Shown: positions 38,811-52,007, numbered from the stretch's first letter. The stretch: DNA of 64,000 nucleotides from Liolophura sinensis (GCF_032854445.1 NC_088295.1:28757385-28821384); one strand, 5' to 3'. Program-made: numbers and translations. The notes: a model not told the origin generated them from the letters alone.

Positions 38811-38980
38811 CTACTCCTGGTTACATGTAGGCAAATGACCATGGTAAGTAGCTGACTCCTGGTTACATGTAGGAAAATGAACATGGTAAGTAGCTGACTC
38901 CTGGTTACATGTAGGAAAATGAGCATGGTAAGTAGCTGACTCCTGGTTACATGTAGGTAAATGAGCATAGTAAGTAGCTG
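38811..38980. repeat. 42-bp tandem repeat, four units
   Basis: CTCCTGGTTACATGTAGG, AAATGA.CATGGTAAGTAGCT, period 42 bp (38814, 38856, 38898, 38940). Units differ at one or two bases. Confidence 0.93.
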
Positions 38981-40389
38981 TCATTTTTATTTTTCAAGAC
39001 ATATATCGATCTTATCTAGATGCATGTCAGATTGAGAAGACATGTAAGATGCAAATTGTAGTTGTTAAAGAGCTCCTAGTATGTGCAGATGTATAACTCT
39101 CAGCCTGGCTGAAAATGCACCCGATATCAGTGGTATGTTTTCCTTACCAGTCTTAAAATTTCCTGTAGCATGTTGGATTTACATGTAAATGTTCAGTGTG
39201 CATCAAGTACTTTTGATGAAATTGTTGTCAGTTGATAGCCTATTAATTGTATATGAATCCTAAGTATAATTCATTTGAGCACTAGTTCTGCTTAATATGA
39301 AATTAAAGCTTTGGAAACATGCAGGCTTTGACTTTTCATACTGTACATGACTCTGTCAATCTTGTAGGCTTTAGTGCTCCGATGTAGTGAGTGTACCAAA
39401 TGCAGATATATATGTGCATGAAATACAAACCCAGCAGGAACATTTTCAAACAGTGACATTTCATCAGCCTTTTCTAGTTAGTGTTTCTATAAATACAAAT
39501 TGTACCGAGTATTATATAAGATGTTGCCAAGATAAACAGTACAGGCTGTGATGCTACATGAGTAATATGACCATCACACACAAGCATGGAGTGAGTTTAC
39601 CTCGCCAAACCTGTATATATATACATGGGTAGTTCCCGTCTAATGTTATTATGGGTGTGGTGTGTTATTTATACTGCATGTGTACATGTAATTTAATAGA
39701 ATGATATTATGTGATGAAGTGCTTAACACATGATACGTACTTCAGCAAATTCTGTACAGATAGGTTAAAAAATTGTACTGTATCCAGGATGGCATAAAAA
39801 TATCTAGCTGTCTTAATACAAATGAGGCTGGTACATGGTATGTTTTTCTGGGGGCTTCTGAAGAGTTTGTGGTTTGCTGACAAAAAATTCATTCTCATTA
39901 TAGTATTAAGTTCGGCAAGTACATGGCAAGCAAGACTTTTACATTGTACTGTATATTTTCCAACGTTAATTTCCTTACAATAGAGAACCACAGAGACTAA
40001 AACATTTTGTTGGCTACAACTATGGGACTCAGATATGTACTGTATGCAAACCTTCGAAATTGTCATATAATTTAGTTTATTTTATAGCGAACTGTGAGAC
40101 AGGATTACAGGCATGTTGCCTATAAGTACATGTTTATATAAGTGTAGAGTTTTATTTTTATACATTCAGATCTACAGATGAAAGTTTGAATCAGAATAAT
40201 TGAAGCCTCGGTTCTGCAGGAACTTCTGCGTGTTTAATTGAAGTCATCCACTATGGGAAATGTTTTAGATGTTGTAGACAGACTGACAATTATTGTGAAC
40301 TCTAGTAGACATTATTGCATTATTTTCAAACTGTGTTGCTGCGAAAGTTACAAGTGATAATGTTAACATTTGATACACCCAAGGTTTGA
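38981..40389. other. Non-coding stretch
   Basis: AT-rich sequence with scattered ACATGTA motifs. No gene or repeat is recognised. Confidence 0.4.
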
Positions 40390-40490
40390 AACATTGGCAA
40401 CATGTATTAAGGTTGTTGACAAATTTGCAACATTTAAAGTTGTTGACAAGTTTGCAACATGTAAGATTGTTGACAAATTTTGCAACAAGA
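40390..40490. repeat. Short tandem repeat, about 30-bp unit
   Basis: Units of the form GTTGTTGACAAATTTGCAAC plus A-rich filler, three to four copies with indels. Confidence 0.75.
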
Positions 40491-41204
40491 AAAAAGAAGG
40501 GATTTTGCAATGTGTATTTAGTGGTTGATGACATAATTTAATGTAATATGCAGGCAATATTAATATAAACCTAATGAGTTCAAATGCTGGTATAATAACA
40601 CATAAAAAAAAAGCATTACCTTGCACAGGAGTGTTTAACTAAGAACCTATAAGATAGGCAGAAGTGTATGGACGTTTTCAAAATGATTTAATGGATTTAA
40701 ATTTTTATATTGATCAAAATTCTGTTTATCAGTCATGGCAATGGGTTCACAATGCCTGTTCACCGGGATCAGGATGGGGCAGGGTATAGTGGCGGGCTAA
40801 GTGGTTGAGGCAACAGCTGGCAGGGTTACCAACACTACCCTGACTTGTCAATGGCTATGCTTTTCACCCAATTATTTGATTTCTCTGGCTTTGCTGCTAT
40901 TGACTTTTTATTGCCTCGCCATTAGTTCTGTAAGTTGTTCTATGTAAAGTTCAGACTTGGCTGGCGGCTTAAGATTGAATTTGGGCCTGTTGGATAAGCA
41001 TGGTTGAGCACCGAAGTGTAGGGACGAGGCAAAGTGAATGAGGGATTCAGTTAGCGGTGAGATGTCTGGACAGATCACATTGAAACATCCTTGTCCTTGG
41101 CTCTAAGTAGATCTGTATTTCCTAAAACTCTTGTGTTATTTAAGGTGATAGTCACAGTACACTGGAGTTGTCTGTTATTACTGATCCTTCAGTGCTTACC
41201 TTAA
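40491..41204. other. Non-coding stretch
   Basis: About 40740-41100 is less AT-rich and non-repetitive, without a useful reading frame. No gene is recognised. Confidence 0.35.
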
Positions 41205-41430
41205 TTCTTCAACATTTCATCCATCTCTGCAACCAATGTTTTGAAATATTCTAAGAGAACTATGGGGTGTAGAGAAATAATTTGCATGATTTTATGAAGC
41301 TTGGGTCTTTAATAGCACAAACAGATCACTTTTAGCATTGTTTTCATAATAATTGTATGCATAAATTCCACTGAAAAAAGTTGAAAAGATTGAACATTTA
41401 CAGTATCTTGGGTATAGAATGGATACATGA
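41205..41430 (+). repeat. Dispersed repeat C, copy 2
   Basis: Aligned with 34430-34660; TTTTCATAATAATTGTATGC and AAATTCCACTGAAAAAAG are nearly exact. Same orientation. Confidence 0.8.
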
Positions 41431-41995
41431 CCACTTCACGTATATGGCAGCAGATACTTGCACATTTGTGACAAATAACTTTTAATACAATACAGCTGTA
41501 TGGAATAAATACCAACTTGATAGCTCCATGACTATGTTAAAATACATCACAGATCTTTGTCATTTCATCACATACCAAATTCAAGTTTGGAGAATTTTCA
41601 GAAAGGATAGGGAAATCTTTACATTCTGTGTCAACACACATACAGAGTGATACCTAGAATGCGATATACGCTTGAATAGCCTTGCATAGTTTTCCTGTTG
41701 ATGAGTTTGATGGAAGGAAAATTAAACTGTTCAAGGATCTCAAAACATGCATTTCTAAGGATGTACACTGTATGTGTATGCAAGATGTTGCATTATATGA
41801 AAAGCACACATAAACTGATACCTGTATGTGAGGAAAGTATTCTGAAGTCGTTTTTTCATTTACATGAATAAGAAGGTGCGGAATTTGTGGTGATTGTGGC
41901 ATTGCTGTAATGACACTTTCCATTGTGCTTACACATTTTGAGCTGCCACATTTTATCAAGCTGTTTATGCTGTATAGCCACATTATATTGTGTTT

Positions 41996-42322
41996 CCCCA
42001 TTATCAGCATTTTCTGTTTTCATTGTGTTGCCCATTGTCAGCATTTTCTCTTTTCATTGTGTTGCCCATTATCAGCATTTTCTCTTTTCATTGTGTTATT
42101 CTGTTGCCCATTACCAACATTTTCTCTTTTCATTGTGTTGCCCATTATCAGCATTGCCACATTTCATAATGTTGCACATCATCAACATTGTCTCTTTTCA
42201 TTGTGCTGTCCATTATCAACATTGCTACTTCCATTGTGTTGCCCATTGCATGCCACTTTTCATTGTGTGGTCCATTATAGCTACCAGCATTGTCACTTTT
42301 CATCGTGTTGCCCATTATGATC
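41996..42322. repeat. 34-bp minisatellite, about 9-10 units, degenerate to the right
   Basis: The unit is CCCATTATCAGCATTTTCTC then TTTTCATTGTGTTG. The first four or five units are close copies; later ones carry indels and other middle parts (GCCACATTTCATAATG, GCTACTTCC). Open frames across it come from the repeat. Confidence 0.93.
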
Positions 42323-43112
42323 ATTACCGATTTTTTTGTATGCCATTCCCGTGGAGAAGGTGAACATGGTAGATACTTGTCTTTACCTTAATAGTAATGC
42401 ACTGAATACATGTACCTGTTCTATATTTAGAGGATATAAAGAGAGATTATGATCTGCTGAGGCAAAAATCTATATGATTATTGATTTCTCAGTACCACTA
42501 TCTGGCTGTTCAAAATTAAATTAGTTTGAACATGCACTTGCACCACTCTAGCAAATCGACTCTGATGTTTGGTAAATTAGATGTGCAGGTTGCATTTAAA
42601 TGCACTGGGTTTCTGTCTGTCAAAAACTCTTACACCCTTGCTGTTGTCACATTAATGGCGTAGTTTCAATGGGATGCACTTAATTGTCCAACTTCAACCA
42701 TGAAGTTGCCCTCTTGTAGCTTCTGCGAGCCAGTAAATGAGTACTGTAATTAACAGCTGACTGACCAATCGGAGGGCAGAGTTCTTGTTGGTAGCGCTAC
42801 ATATGATGGATTTCTTGGGACTGTAATTGCCCTTGATGCTGTGTGCCTGGTGCTTGGCAGACTGTCCTTCAGAGCGCGTATTGATCCCCCCCACTACGCT
42901 GCAGGTCCCACCACAATCTGGTGACTACCGGTGTCTACAGGTCTAACATTAAAACTCGCCCACCCACTCCTTTAAGTGGCTCTGCATGGACTATCATATC
43001 CGTGACATCTTCAGGGTGCTGGCATCCAATTCCCTCCTCTCAGGTCTGTTCACTTATGTAGAAGTATATAATCGTGCTACAAACGGTCTTTGATTTCACA
43101 TATACTGATTCT
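42323..43112. other. Non-coding stretch with a higher-complexity island
   Basis: About 42650-43070 is less AT-rich. It has GACTGACCAATCGG (CCAAT box) near 42760 and runs such as GATCCCCCCCACTACG. It could be a promoter or enhancer, but no exon can be attached. Confidence 0.3.
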
Positions 43113-43216
43113 GTTTATTTATTTATTTATTTATTTATTTATTTGATTGGTGTTTTACATTGTACTGAAGAATATTTCAATTATATGTGACGGGGCCAGC
43201 ATTATGGTGCATGGGG
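43113..43216 (-). mobile_element. SINE 3' fragment, reverse, with (TTTA)n
   Basis: A TTTA run of eight or more units leads into TTGATTGGTGTTTTACATTG, GAAGAATATTTCAATTATA and GGCCAGCATTATGGTG. The repeat tail has expanded into a microsatellite. Confidence 0.8.
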
Positions 43217-44117
43217 TATAGTCTGATTCTAGGTATATAAAAGCTGAATACAATATTAGCCAGTCCTATAAAGTGCAACATATACATGTATGTTGTATTA
43301 GCATACACTGAATGCCAAATAAATGGCAAGAAATATATTTTTCATTCATAATTTATGCATTGAAAGTGGGAGCTAGAAGAAAAGGCTTGAAATTTTTGCT
43401 TGTGATATTAGGCCTGTCCGCTGTTTGTTAGTTATCTTTAGAGCCAAAATGGTTAACCATTAGTTATATGCAGCATGCATTCTTAACGTTGAATACAGTT
43501 TTTTTGTATCTCGTACGGATGTAAAGGGTCTCTGACAAGTGAACTTTTAACCTTAAATCATAGTTGATGACACTGTTACAATGTAGCTGGATTGATGACA
43601 ATTCAGCTACAGCTTGCTTTTGCTACGGCTTTAAATTTCCGAAAATTTTCAGCAATGTATTGGTTTCAGATTGTCTCCTAAACCAAATAAACCACAGGCA
43701 AGGTAATATATGTTAAATTAACCTGAATGCATCTTATAATTACTCCGATGGAATGAAAAATATGAAATAAACAAAATCAATAAATGACATTGATTGTGAG
43801 TAGTCTCTGTATATTGCCGGTGGCTATACTGTTACAAATGTGGAAAAGTAATGTGCATCCTTGAGCAGGAGGGCTTAATGTTATGCTTTGTTGACTGCTT
43901 TTGATTTGCTATATAGAGAATGTTTGCATACTATCATGGATTGCAAAGGGCTGTATATCTCTGAGGGGTTTGTTTCATTTTGTATACCTTTTCCCTAGTG
44001 TTACTGCAGATTTTCCTGGGTAACTTTTATTTTATTAGGTTTTCATACGATTATTTATTAAGTATGTGAATTAGTTACTGTTCAGAATAATTTAATATTT
44101 TAATGGTTGTATTTATT
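43217..44117. other. Non-coding stretch
   Basis: AT-rich sequence. Nothing is recognised. Confidence 0.4.
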
Positions 44118-44316
44118 TGTGCTGTGAGATCAAGTCCAGCTCATACTGGCTTCCTCTCTGGCCATGCGTGGGAAGGGCCGCTAACAATCTGTGGATGGTT
44201 GTGGGTTTCCCCTGGGCACTGTCCGATTTCCCCTCACCATAATGCTGGCTGCCTTTGTATAAGTGAAATATTCTTGAGTGCGGCGTAAAACACCAATCAA
44301 ATAGATAAATAAATTT
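44118..44316 (+). mobile_element. SINE lacking its head
   Basis: Starts at the B-box region (GAGATCAAGTCCAGCTCATA), continues GGCTTCCTCTCTGGCC, GTGGGTTTCCCCTGGGC and ACCATAATGCTGGCTGCC, and ends TTCTTGAGTGCGGCG, AAAACACCAATCAAATAG. Confidence 0.88.
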
Positions 44317-44544
44317 ATTTGTGTATAGTATTGGCTTCTTAATATTCAGAATAACATTTGTTGCTTTGTAGATTGACCAGAGACCTTGTACAAGTGGTTG
44401 TATGTGCCTCGGTTCTTTCCTGTTGCACAAGAAAGGAAGGCCAAGACTACTTGGATTACATTTTTCTCCAAACTGCCATTGCTGTGAACAGCAAGATGTA
44501 ATTGCAAAGATGACTGCCAAAGGTAGGAATTAATGTACATATAT

Positions 44545-44808
44545 TTGATTTATTTATTTATTTGATTGTGGTTTACGCTGTACTCACGAATATTTCACTT
44601 ATATGACAGCGACCAGTTTTATAGTGGGTGGAAACCGGCCAGAGCCAGGGGTGACCCACTACCATCCGCAGGTTACTGACAGACCTTCCCACGTACGGCT
44701 GGAGAGGAAGCCAGTGTGAGCTGGACTTGAACTCATAGCGACCACATTGGTGAGAGGCTTCTGGGTCACTTTGGTGCGCTAGCGTGCTAACCGACTGAGT
44801 ACAGATAT
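44545..44808 (-). mobile_element. tRNA-derived SINE, near full length, reverse
   Basis: On the minus strand it has the A-box region (CTCAGTCGGTTAGCACGC), the GTGACCCAGAAGCCTCTCACC segment, GTTCAAGTCCAGCTCACAC (B box intact) and the full 3' part. It lies 228 bp from a forward copy, forming an inverted pair. Confidence 0.9.
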
Positions 44809-45923
44809 TTGACATGTGAACATAAGGAAATGTGCATGTACATGTATCTTTCTGTAAATCATGTAAAATCGATTGTGGGATGTTTGTGAAAGATAAGTCT
44901 TGAAATAGTTGTCTTTAAACAGTCATCTAGTGCAATGTGTGAAATAATTCTCTTTTTGGGTGACTGATTTTATTGGTGTGCTTTCTGTCTAATGCTATTG
45001 GTTTGTATTCTGACCAATCGAATCATAGGTTGGAATTTGGTCACTATGGTAATGGCTGATAATGTACACTGGGATCAAATCACACATCAGACTTGTCAGA
45101 AAATGGCCCTTTTCTTTGTTCATTAGTCAGTGGCTATGAGAATATGAGTGACCAAGAGTGGATAGAACATCGGCCAGAGCGTCTTGCCAGCGTGTCCTGA
45201 AAGCTCTTCTCCGGACAGTCTCATGAAATATACATGAGCTTTCATTACTTGAACGCAGTTGTGTGATGCAGCATCATGCACACTTTGGTTTCTAATTTGC
45301 ATATTTAAGCAGAAATGGACTTTAGATTTCTTACTCTAAATTACACATATTTTAAGAATTTCTAGGGAAAGTGTGGAACTTTCTTGTGATTGTGAACTTG
45401 AGTTCAATTCCTGAAGTAAGTGGTTTGCATCTCAGTTTTCTGTGGAAGTGAAGAGGAATTATTAAGGGATGATATTTTTTCTGTACTTGAAGAACAATAT
45501 CAGTTATTGTTTACTTTTGATGCAGAACATAACATACATGAATTTTTTGTGGTGAACATATGTTTTTGATTCATGTATGCAAAATAAAATTGATTATGTC
45601 CGTCTGTATAATACAGCGCAATTTCTTTCATGAGATTAGTATTTTTGGTTGAAATTGCTCAATCTGGACTGCACTTGAATTCTGCTGAGTTTGATGTAGC
45701 ACAGTGCACATTCTTCAAAGTGTTTAGGTTCTGCACTGAAGGAGTATTGCTTCCAGGTACATAGGTAGTGCAATCAAATCATTTATGCATCATTTACTTA
45801 CATTTCTTCATTCCGTATCAAATTAAGAAAATGAAGGTTGTCTAGGTTGTACTACCAGAGGCAAGTCTCTTAACCAGGCAATTTAAGGGAAGCTTCTGTC
45901 AATCCTGTCAGGAGGAAAAAGCT
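44809..45923. other. Non-coding stretch
   Basis: AT-rich sequence. TGACCAATCGAATC (CCAAT) occurs near 45012 without other promoter signs. No gene is recognised. Confidence 0.35.
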
Positions 45924-46169
45924 TCAAGGCCGTGTGGGTTCCATGGCTGTCGACATTGACGGACTGGACGCTGATTGATCCTCGTACAAGCAGATGACTT
46001 GCCCAGCAGAATCCTCAAGTACATAGTACACCATCATTATACCACGATCCTCGAGTTTTTCTCTCCCAAGTTGAATTATACCTCTCTTAACAAAGACCTT
46101 GGTATGAGAAGAGTGTGTGAAAATCCGAACCCGGGTTTCCCTCACTGCCATCTTCAAATACTGGAGCAC
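45924..46169 (-). CDS. Possible exon or small ORF of 81 residues, unrecognised
   Basis: The minus-strand frame has ATG at 46169 in AAGATGG and a TGA stop at 45924-45926. The product is charged and protein-like: MLQYLKMAVRETRVRIFTHS, then FVKRGIIQLGREKLEDRG, VYYVLEDSAGQVICLYEDQ and a Ser-rich end. The frame is also open upstream to a CACAG acceptor-like site near 46190. The opposite strand has a 116-codon open frame over the same bases, but its composition looks less like a protein. I know no family for it. Chance is possible. Confidence 0.28.
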   Translation of the reverse strand: MLQYLKMAVRETRVRIFTHSSHTKVFVKRGIIQLGREKLEDRGIMMVYYVLEDSAGQVICLYEDQSASSPSMSTAMEPTRP

Positions 46170-48380
46170 TTGAAATGTTGTCGAACCCTGTGGAGCTTTG
46201 TGCTACATATGCCTTACACTGTGAATAGCCTGGTCCTTGTTGTTAGGTTTGAGTGTGGTACTATGGCTGTACGCTCTGTGACAAGACAAATGAATTTTAT
46301 TTCTCCACTTTTTCCTTCCTGTTAAGTAAAGTTTGTACTTGTGGCCCTTCATACACATGTAACTGAAATACTGTGTACATGTATGTATGTTGTGTAGAGA
46401 ATAAGTGCTGCATATTCTTTGACAAGATGATTGGAATGTTCTTGCATGTTTTTTTCATCTGTTTCATCTTCGTCCGTTTTTACCTGTCCCATGAGGTTTT
46501 CACACTTAAGCAGTTCTAAACATGCAGATGGAATCGTACATACTTGTGTACACCTGCATAGTATTTGAAATATATAGCAAGTTGAATTAGTAACACATTG
46601 TTTGCAATAATGTGCAAAAGAAATAGACTGATATGATTTTAGGAGTTAATAAGTAAGGCACTTTGGGTACCTGCCTCCTTAATGTGCTTTCAGAAAAGTT
46701 GCTCTTATCATGTTGTAAAAAGCCTTGAACAGGTATCTTGTTGTTGTTTTTTTGGTGCCAGGAAAACAAGAAGGAAAGAGGAAAAAATGAAATGGGAAAA
46801 AGGTTGTGGATAAATTTAACCCATGATTTCTTTTGCTGGTGATTACATGTGTGAATGTAGCCTTGTAGTGTTTTGTACTGGAGTTACATGTATGCATGTC
46901 CATGGAGTGAAATCTTGCCTTATTATGGGTGCAGCTTTGTCTGTGTATCTTAATTGTACAGGCTAGATCATGCTGTGTCCTGATGGTATATTCGATGTTC
47001 AGAGCGGATTTTGTACAAAGCCTTGAGTGCCTACTCTGCCGGCGTGTCGGCACCATGCCAAATCTGTGCGCTAGTGACGCCACTCCGTCCCTTGTAAATG
47101 GGCTGAGAATGGACAGCAGAGAGTGGTGTAGTTCCCCATGTAATGTAATCATGACTTGATTTGGCTAAAATCTGCCCCATACAAGCCCTGATCTGTTATA
47201 AATGCATTTGGGTGTGCTAGCGGTCGTTGAGCAAAAAGCCACCTTGTTTTGGAGGTCTTGAGCCGATGGCCTGAAGTCACTCTGCACAAGGCGAGGAATC
47301 ACCTCATTGGAAATTTATGAGCTTTAGCAGTGTGCGGTGTATTCTCAGTGATTTACAGTTTACATTGCAAATGGAAATTGGCTGTGTTTATTTTGTAACC
47401 TACATCCTCAACTAGGAGGGCATCTTGTTGGTCTGATGATAGCTATAACCTAAAGTGCATCTGGTTTCCATAGGATATGCAAATATAACTCCATATGAAT
47501 GGAAGTTCAGTACTTGGCCTCATAACCTTATTAATGATAAGCTGGTGATGGAGACACTCTTTGGGATTGTTTGTAAAAACATTCAGGGGCTTGAACCATT
47601 AAGATTTAGTGATGTCCTGTTTGTTATTGTATAATATGCAATTAGGGTATTTATGAAGCTGTTTTGTTAATGCCAATTTCAACACTGAGAGAATTCAGGG
47701 TTTAAGTAAATTATAAACTACAATAAATGCATCATTATGTCCAGTACAATCAGCAAGATGTCTAATGTTATCAGGAAAGCTGTATGTTTTAGGCAGTTGA
47801 AGTGAAAGTTCCTGGCATGGGGTAGGTGTAGTATGTTGAAATCCAGATAACATATACATGTACCTGTTTAAAGACCTTCGGTTCTGTTATATTAATTCCT
47901 TCCTCAAGGTTATGTTTATTTTGTAAGTGTAATGTTTGGAATGATCAACTGAATATCACATGTTTTTGTTTTGTTTCACTGTTTGGACTTGACTGTACTA
48001 CACATGGATAGAATAGGGTATAAAATTGTCACACTACAGATGGTGCACATTGCATGCAGTACTGTGTTAGCCGTTTGCGTGCTTGCCAGGACTACGTATT
48101 TGTTTAGATTGGTTTAATGGATAAAGGTCAGGATGTAAAGAATGTGTTGAGTTTGTGAGTGTCACGTGTTGTTTAAGTTGCATTGCATACTGGGTAACAT
48201 CAATATGATCATCCATGCTGAACACCGGCATGCAAAATTTAGGCACTCGCACAAGAGGCAAAGTAAGATTTCTTAAAAGCTGGGAAAGACTGCTGGAATT
48301 TAATCCAGGAGACAATTGGATTTGATAAAGTATCAATTTGCCTAGATTCTACAGGCCTAAGCCAATTTGGTTCCGCAGCA
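46170..48380. other. Non-coding stretch
   Basis: AT-rich, with a less AT-biased patch at about 46980-47340 (TGCCGGCGTGTCGGCACC, GTGACGCCAC) that could be regulatory. A long minus-strand open frame here, rich in His and Thr, is not convincing. Confidence 0.35.
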
Positions 48381-48386
48381 ACATAG

Positions 48387-48410
48387 TAAAAAAAAAAAAA
48401 AAAAAAAAAT
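48387..48410. repeat. Poly-A run of about 22
   Basis: A homopolymer A run, preceded by GCAACATAGT. It is not followed by a SINE tail. It could mark the end of an unrecognised retroposed sequence. Confidence 0.7.
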
Positions 48411-50189
48411 CAGTTTGAAACATGCAAGCTACAAACTTGAAAAAGTCAATAAGACGTCGTATTGTGGTATTTGAAAGTATTTAAACAAGACCCTTATGTA
48501 TACATGTACATGTAAAAGAGCATTGATGCAGTTTCAGCATGGTAAGGCTGACCTAGTAGCCCACCTGTATACTGGTACATGTCCTCAGTTTAAAGATATT
48601 AAAGGTGAGTCCAAGTGCATGTTTCTTGGGATGTACATGTGTAAAAGCTACATTTCCTGTATGCATGAAGTTTGTCATCACATGGACATTGTACGATGAC
48701 CAGTTAACTTTATGCTGATGGTCATTTCTTGTTACTGTCACCTGAAGAAAATGTACACTAGTTATATCCTAATCTGTAGGGTATTCTTTAAATTGAACTG
48801 AATAAAATATTATTTTGATCTGGTGATTTTATTTGTTTTTGTAGTTGTAAAATAAAATATTCCCATAGTGTTGATTATTTAAGTGTTAATTAGTGTCTGG
48901 TATTTAGCGTAATCCTTAACCATGGCAATATGTACACAGACATTTTAAATACACATATTTTTTAGGGGCTTCGGAAGCATTGCTTATTCATATATAGTGT
49001 TGTTGTCAGATATTGCTGAAGATGGAATTGCATTGTGCAAATCTTTAAGTGTTTTACATGACACCTATTTCTGGGTGTTATGTAACTTGAGTGGTGGTGT
49101 TTTTTAAGGTTGGGTTTTACTCACCCACCCTGTTCCATGGCAACGATGTGGTATGTGTATGTGGCAACTGTTACATGTATGTCATCAGCAACTGCACCAG
49201 AACGATATATGAAAACACTGCCTTATTTTCTCTGCAAACACGAATTTTATATATATAACATGGGCGATGAAAACATTGTTGAATGTCTGCTGTATTGATT
49301 CCTGTACTCTAGGCTGAACTTGAGGAATTTTTAAAATTACGACTTGTAGTTGACTTTTTCTGACAGCTCATAGAAATTTGAACCTGGTTAAGTTTTTAAA
49401 GTTGCTCTGTTGTTAAATGTGAGTGGTGTTATTAAATAAGTCATAGTTATTATGCCATGTTTCCTTCTCAGATGACATACATGTATTATTGATGAAGGCA
49501 ACAGCATTCATTACACAGTCAACATGCTGTTCACCTAATGCATAGTAGTTAGCGGTTAACAATTCTTCACAAATGCCACTTTCTCTTTCTGTCATTTTGA
49601 ATTGTCCAATGCAATATATTTTTTGAAGAAGTTTTAGAACACAAAGAAATTGGTTTAGAGAAGTTTAAAACCTGAGCTAGGAGACTTAATTAGGATGTTT
49701 GTTAGGACCATTCTTGACAAGGTGTGATCATTTTTTCAACAACCTTTCTATGATTTTTCTTGGAAATAAAAATTGACCGCTGCTAAACATTGTTGAGTAT
49801 TATACATGTAGTATTGCAAACCCTTGAATATATACATGAATACATTTAGATGTGCTTACAGTTAAGGATATAAGCACTTCTAATACAACACAATTAAATA
49901 GTTTTTTTATTAGAATTATGGTCGTCTGATCTGGGTTTTGTTCTCTAAGGGTTTTGTCTTGTCCTTGAAGAGTTCTGTTTTTGGCTGGTTTTGTTCTTGA
50001 AGGGATTTGTCCTGCAGTATGTTGGGCTCACTGGGTTTTTATTCTTTATGAGAAATTATTGTTCTAAACTCGTTTCCTTGTACCTTGTTAATTTTGTTTC
50101 GAAAATGTGGAAGAAAACAGAATTGGTGTAATATATTTTACCACATACTGGAATAATGTTTTGATTAATCCTTGTCACAAATGAGTCAC
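48411..50189. other. Non-coding stretch
   Basis: AT-rich sequence with several TACATGTACATGTA motifs (about 48502). No gene is recognised. Confidence 0.4.
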
Positions 50190-50340
50190 ATGTGGAAAAG
50201 TTTGTCAGTTAGTTGCCAAATGGCTGGTGGTTTACTTAGGGCACTATGATTTCCTCCACCCCTGCATGGAATTGACCTCTGATGTATGAGTCAAATATTC
50301 TTGAGTACGGCGCCAATCAAAACCAATCAATCAATTAAAC
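50190..50340 (+). mobile_element. Degraded SINE
   Basis: TTGTCAGTTAGTTGCC, GATTTCCTCCACCCC, TATGAGTCAAATATTCTTGA and GTACGGCGCCAATCAAAACC: a recognisable but strongly decayed 3' half. Confidence 0.6.
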
Positions 50341-50647
50341 ATCAATCCCTCTTTGGTCTGGTAACTTGCATTGAATGTTTACCTCTCTCAGACACAGTGG
50401 ATGTTTATTTCAAGGTACAGACATCAATAAATCTGTAGCCTGGATAAAGACAGCCTTGAACATGTACTTGAGATGGTTATTATATCTGTCTAAATGTGTT
50501 CAATTACAGGCAAAGTTTATCCTGACCTGCTGTGTTGTCTATTGATCAGTGTGCACAGTTGGACTTGTCACATCCAGGTTATACAAAGAGATATACAAAA
50601 TAGAGCTCTTATGTACATGTGGAAATCGTGGTGCAGTATTCATGTAC

Positions 50648-50702
50648 CTGGCTGCTATAAGTGAAATGTTCTTGATTGGGTGTCCAAGCGAAAAAAATAA
50701 AT
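50648..50702 (+). mobile_element. SINE 3'-end remnant
   Basis: TGGCTGCTATAAGTGAAATG, TTCTTGATTGGGTGTCC and AAAAAAATAAAT: the last 55 bp of the SINE, mutated. Confidence 0.5.
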
Positions 50703-52007
50703 GCCGCTCTATATATTCTGGTATGTGTCATAAAATACCAGGTACTCTAACACGTCTGGCGAATGCTTCCTACACAGAGAATAGAGATGCTGACTGCATG
50801 TATCGGACTGTATATGCAGTGATTTTTTTCACGCAACCTAACACTATTGTCGTGGAGTAACGTCATAACGTCCAGCAGGGTTATTCCAAACATAAACAAA
50901 TGAAAAGCCATGGAAAATTCTACTTACAAATGTTAATTTATTTATTTTAATTTTCCATCCAAATTTTGATGATCATATCCAGTCAGAAACATCCAGTCTT
51001 GATCATTTTACGTGGCAAATAAAAAAAGTCTTTTCCGGTGCCCACATAAAAACTCTGCCTTGGTTTTTCCGATGTTTGTATGGCTCACTGGGTGCATGAG
51101 TATCTTTTAACAGGGGCAAATAAGTGTCGGAAATATTCAAGCTTGCAGTCTCATCCCGGGCTTCATGTTGTCAGTGACAGCACAAAATCGTTGAGCTAAC
51201 CAAGAGTCCGTAGCTGGTAACATCCAGAATGTGTAGATGGTTTACCAAGTGCATTCACTACTACTGATTAAAATCAAAAGGGAGTAAAAGTTGATAATTA
51301 ATGGAAAATAAATATGAATGGTGATGTGTTAGAATAGAAATAATGGCTGCATTTGCTGCCTGTATGCTGTGATAACTGCTGTAAAAAAGGGAGTCTCCAT
51401 TGTTTTAGGACTCTGCCAAACAATGAACACTCCTTTTCACTGCAGCTATCACAGTGTATACACGGTAAATAAAGACATTCTTAAATAATACAGTACAATA
51501 CATGTATTACAAGATTGACAATATCAACAAAAAATGGTATTAAAAGTATACTAGCGCTTGGTAAGAACAAGGTTGTGTTAGATTTAGCCTAAGTGCTGAT
51601 TTTTATCTATTTGTCAAGCAGTTTTGTAGTATACCACTATACTTCTAATTTTTGGAAATCTGGTCTGCTCTTTAGCCAATATATGCATGGAATTGTAACA
51701 GGAATACAATGTTCCTCTTTTCTCACATTGTTAGCCCATGCATCAAAAGAACAACATATCCATATCTTTACTTTTCTGAAAAAAACCTGGGAGAGAAATG
51801 CTATTTTTAGCTTTGGGCACTACTAATATCTGTCCTAAAAATAAGAAAATTATTACAGTATGTACGCAGTGTCGTTCAGATCGGAATGTGCATATAGGGT
51901 GTCTTCCTACATATGCCATATTTACATTGAGCGTATATGGGAGAAAGTGGCAAACCCAGTACATTCCATGCACTGTATATCTCAAGTTCTGCCTATCTAT
52001 TATAATG
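50703..52007. other. Non-coding stretch
   Basis: AT-rich, nothing recognised. Confidence 0.4.

Noticed and set aside
41910-42363. Two long plus-strand frames of 136 and 146 codons
   Set aside because: Their repeated Phe-Ser-Leu/Cys-Cys-Pro-Leu patterns come from the 34-bp array.
46679-47152. 157-codon minus-strand frame rich in His and Thr
   Set aside because: Odd composition with no domain or splice support; one frame of this length by chance in 40 kb is not surprising.
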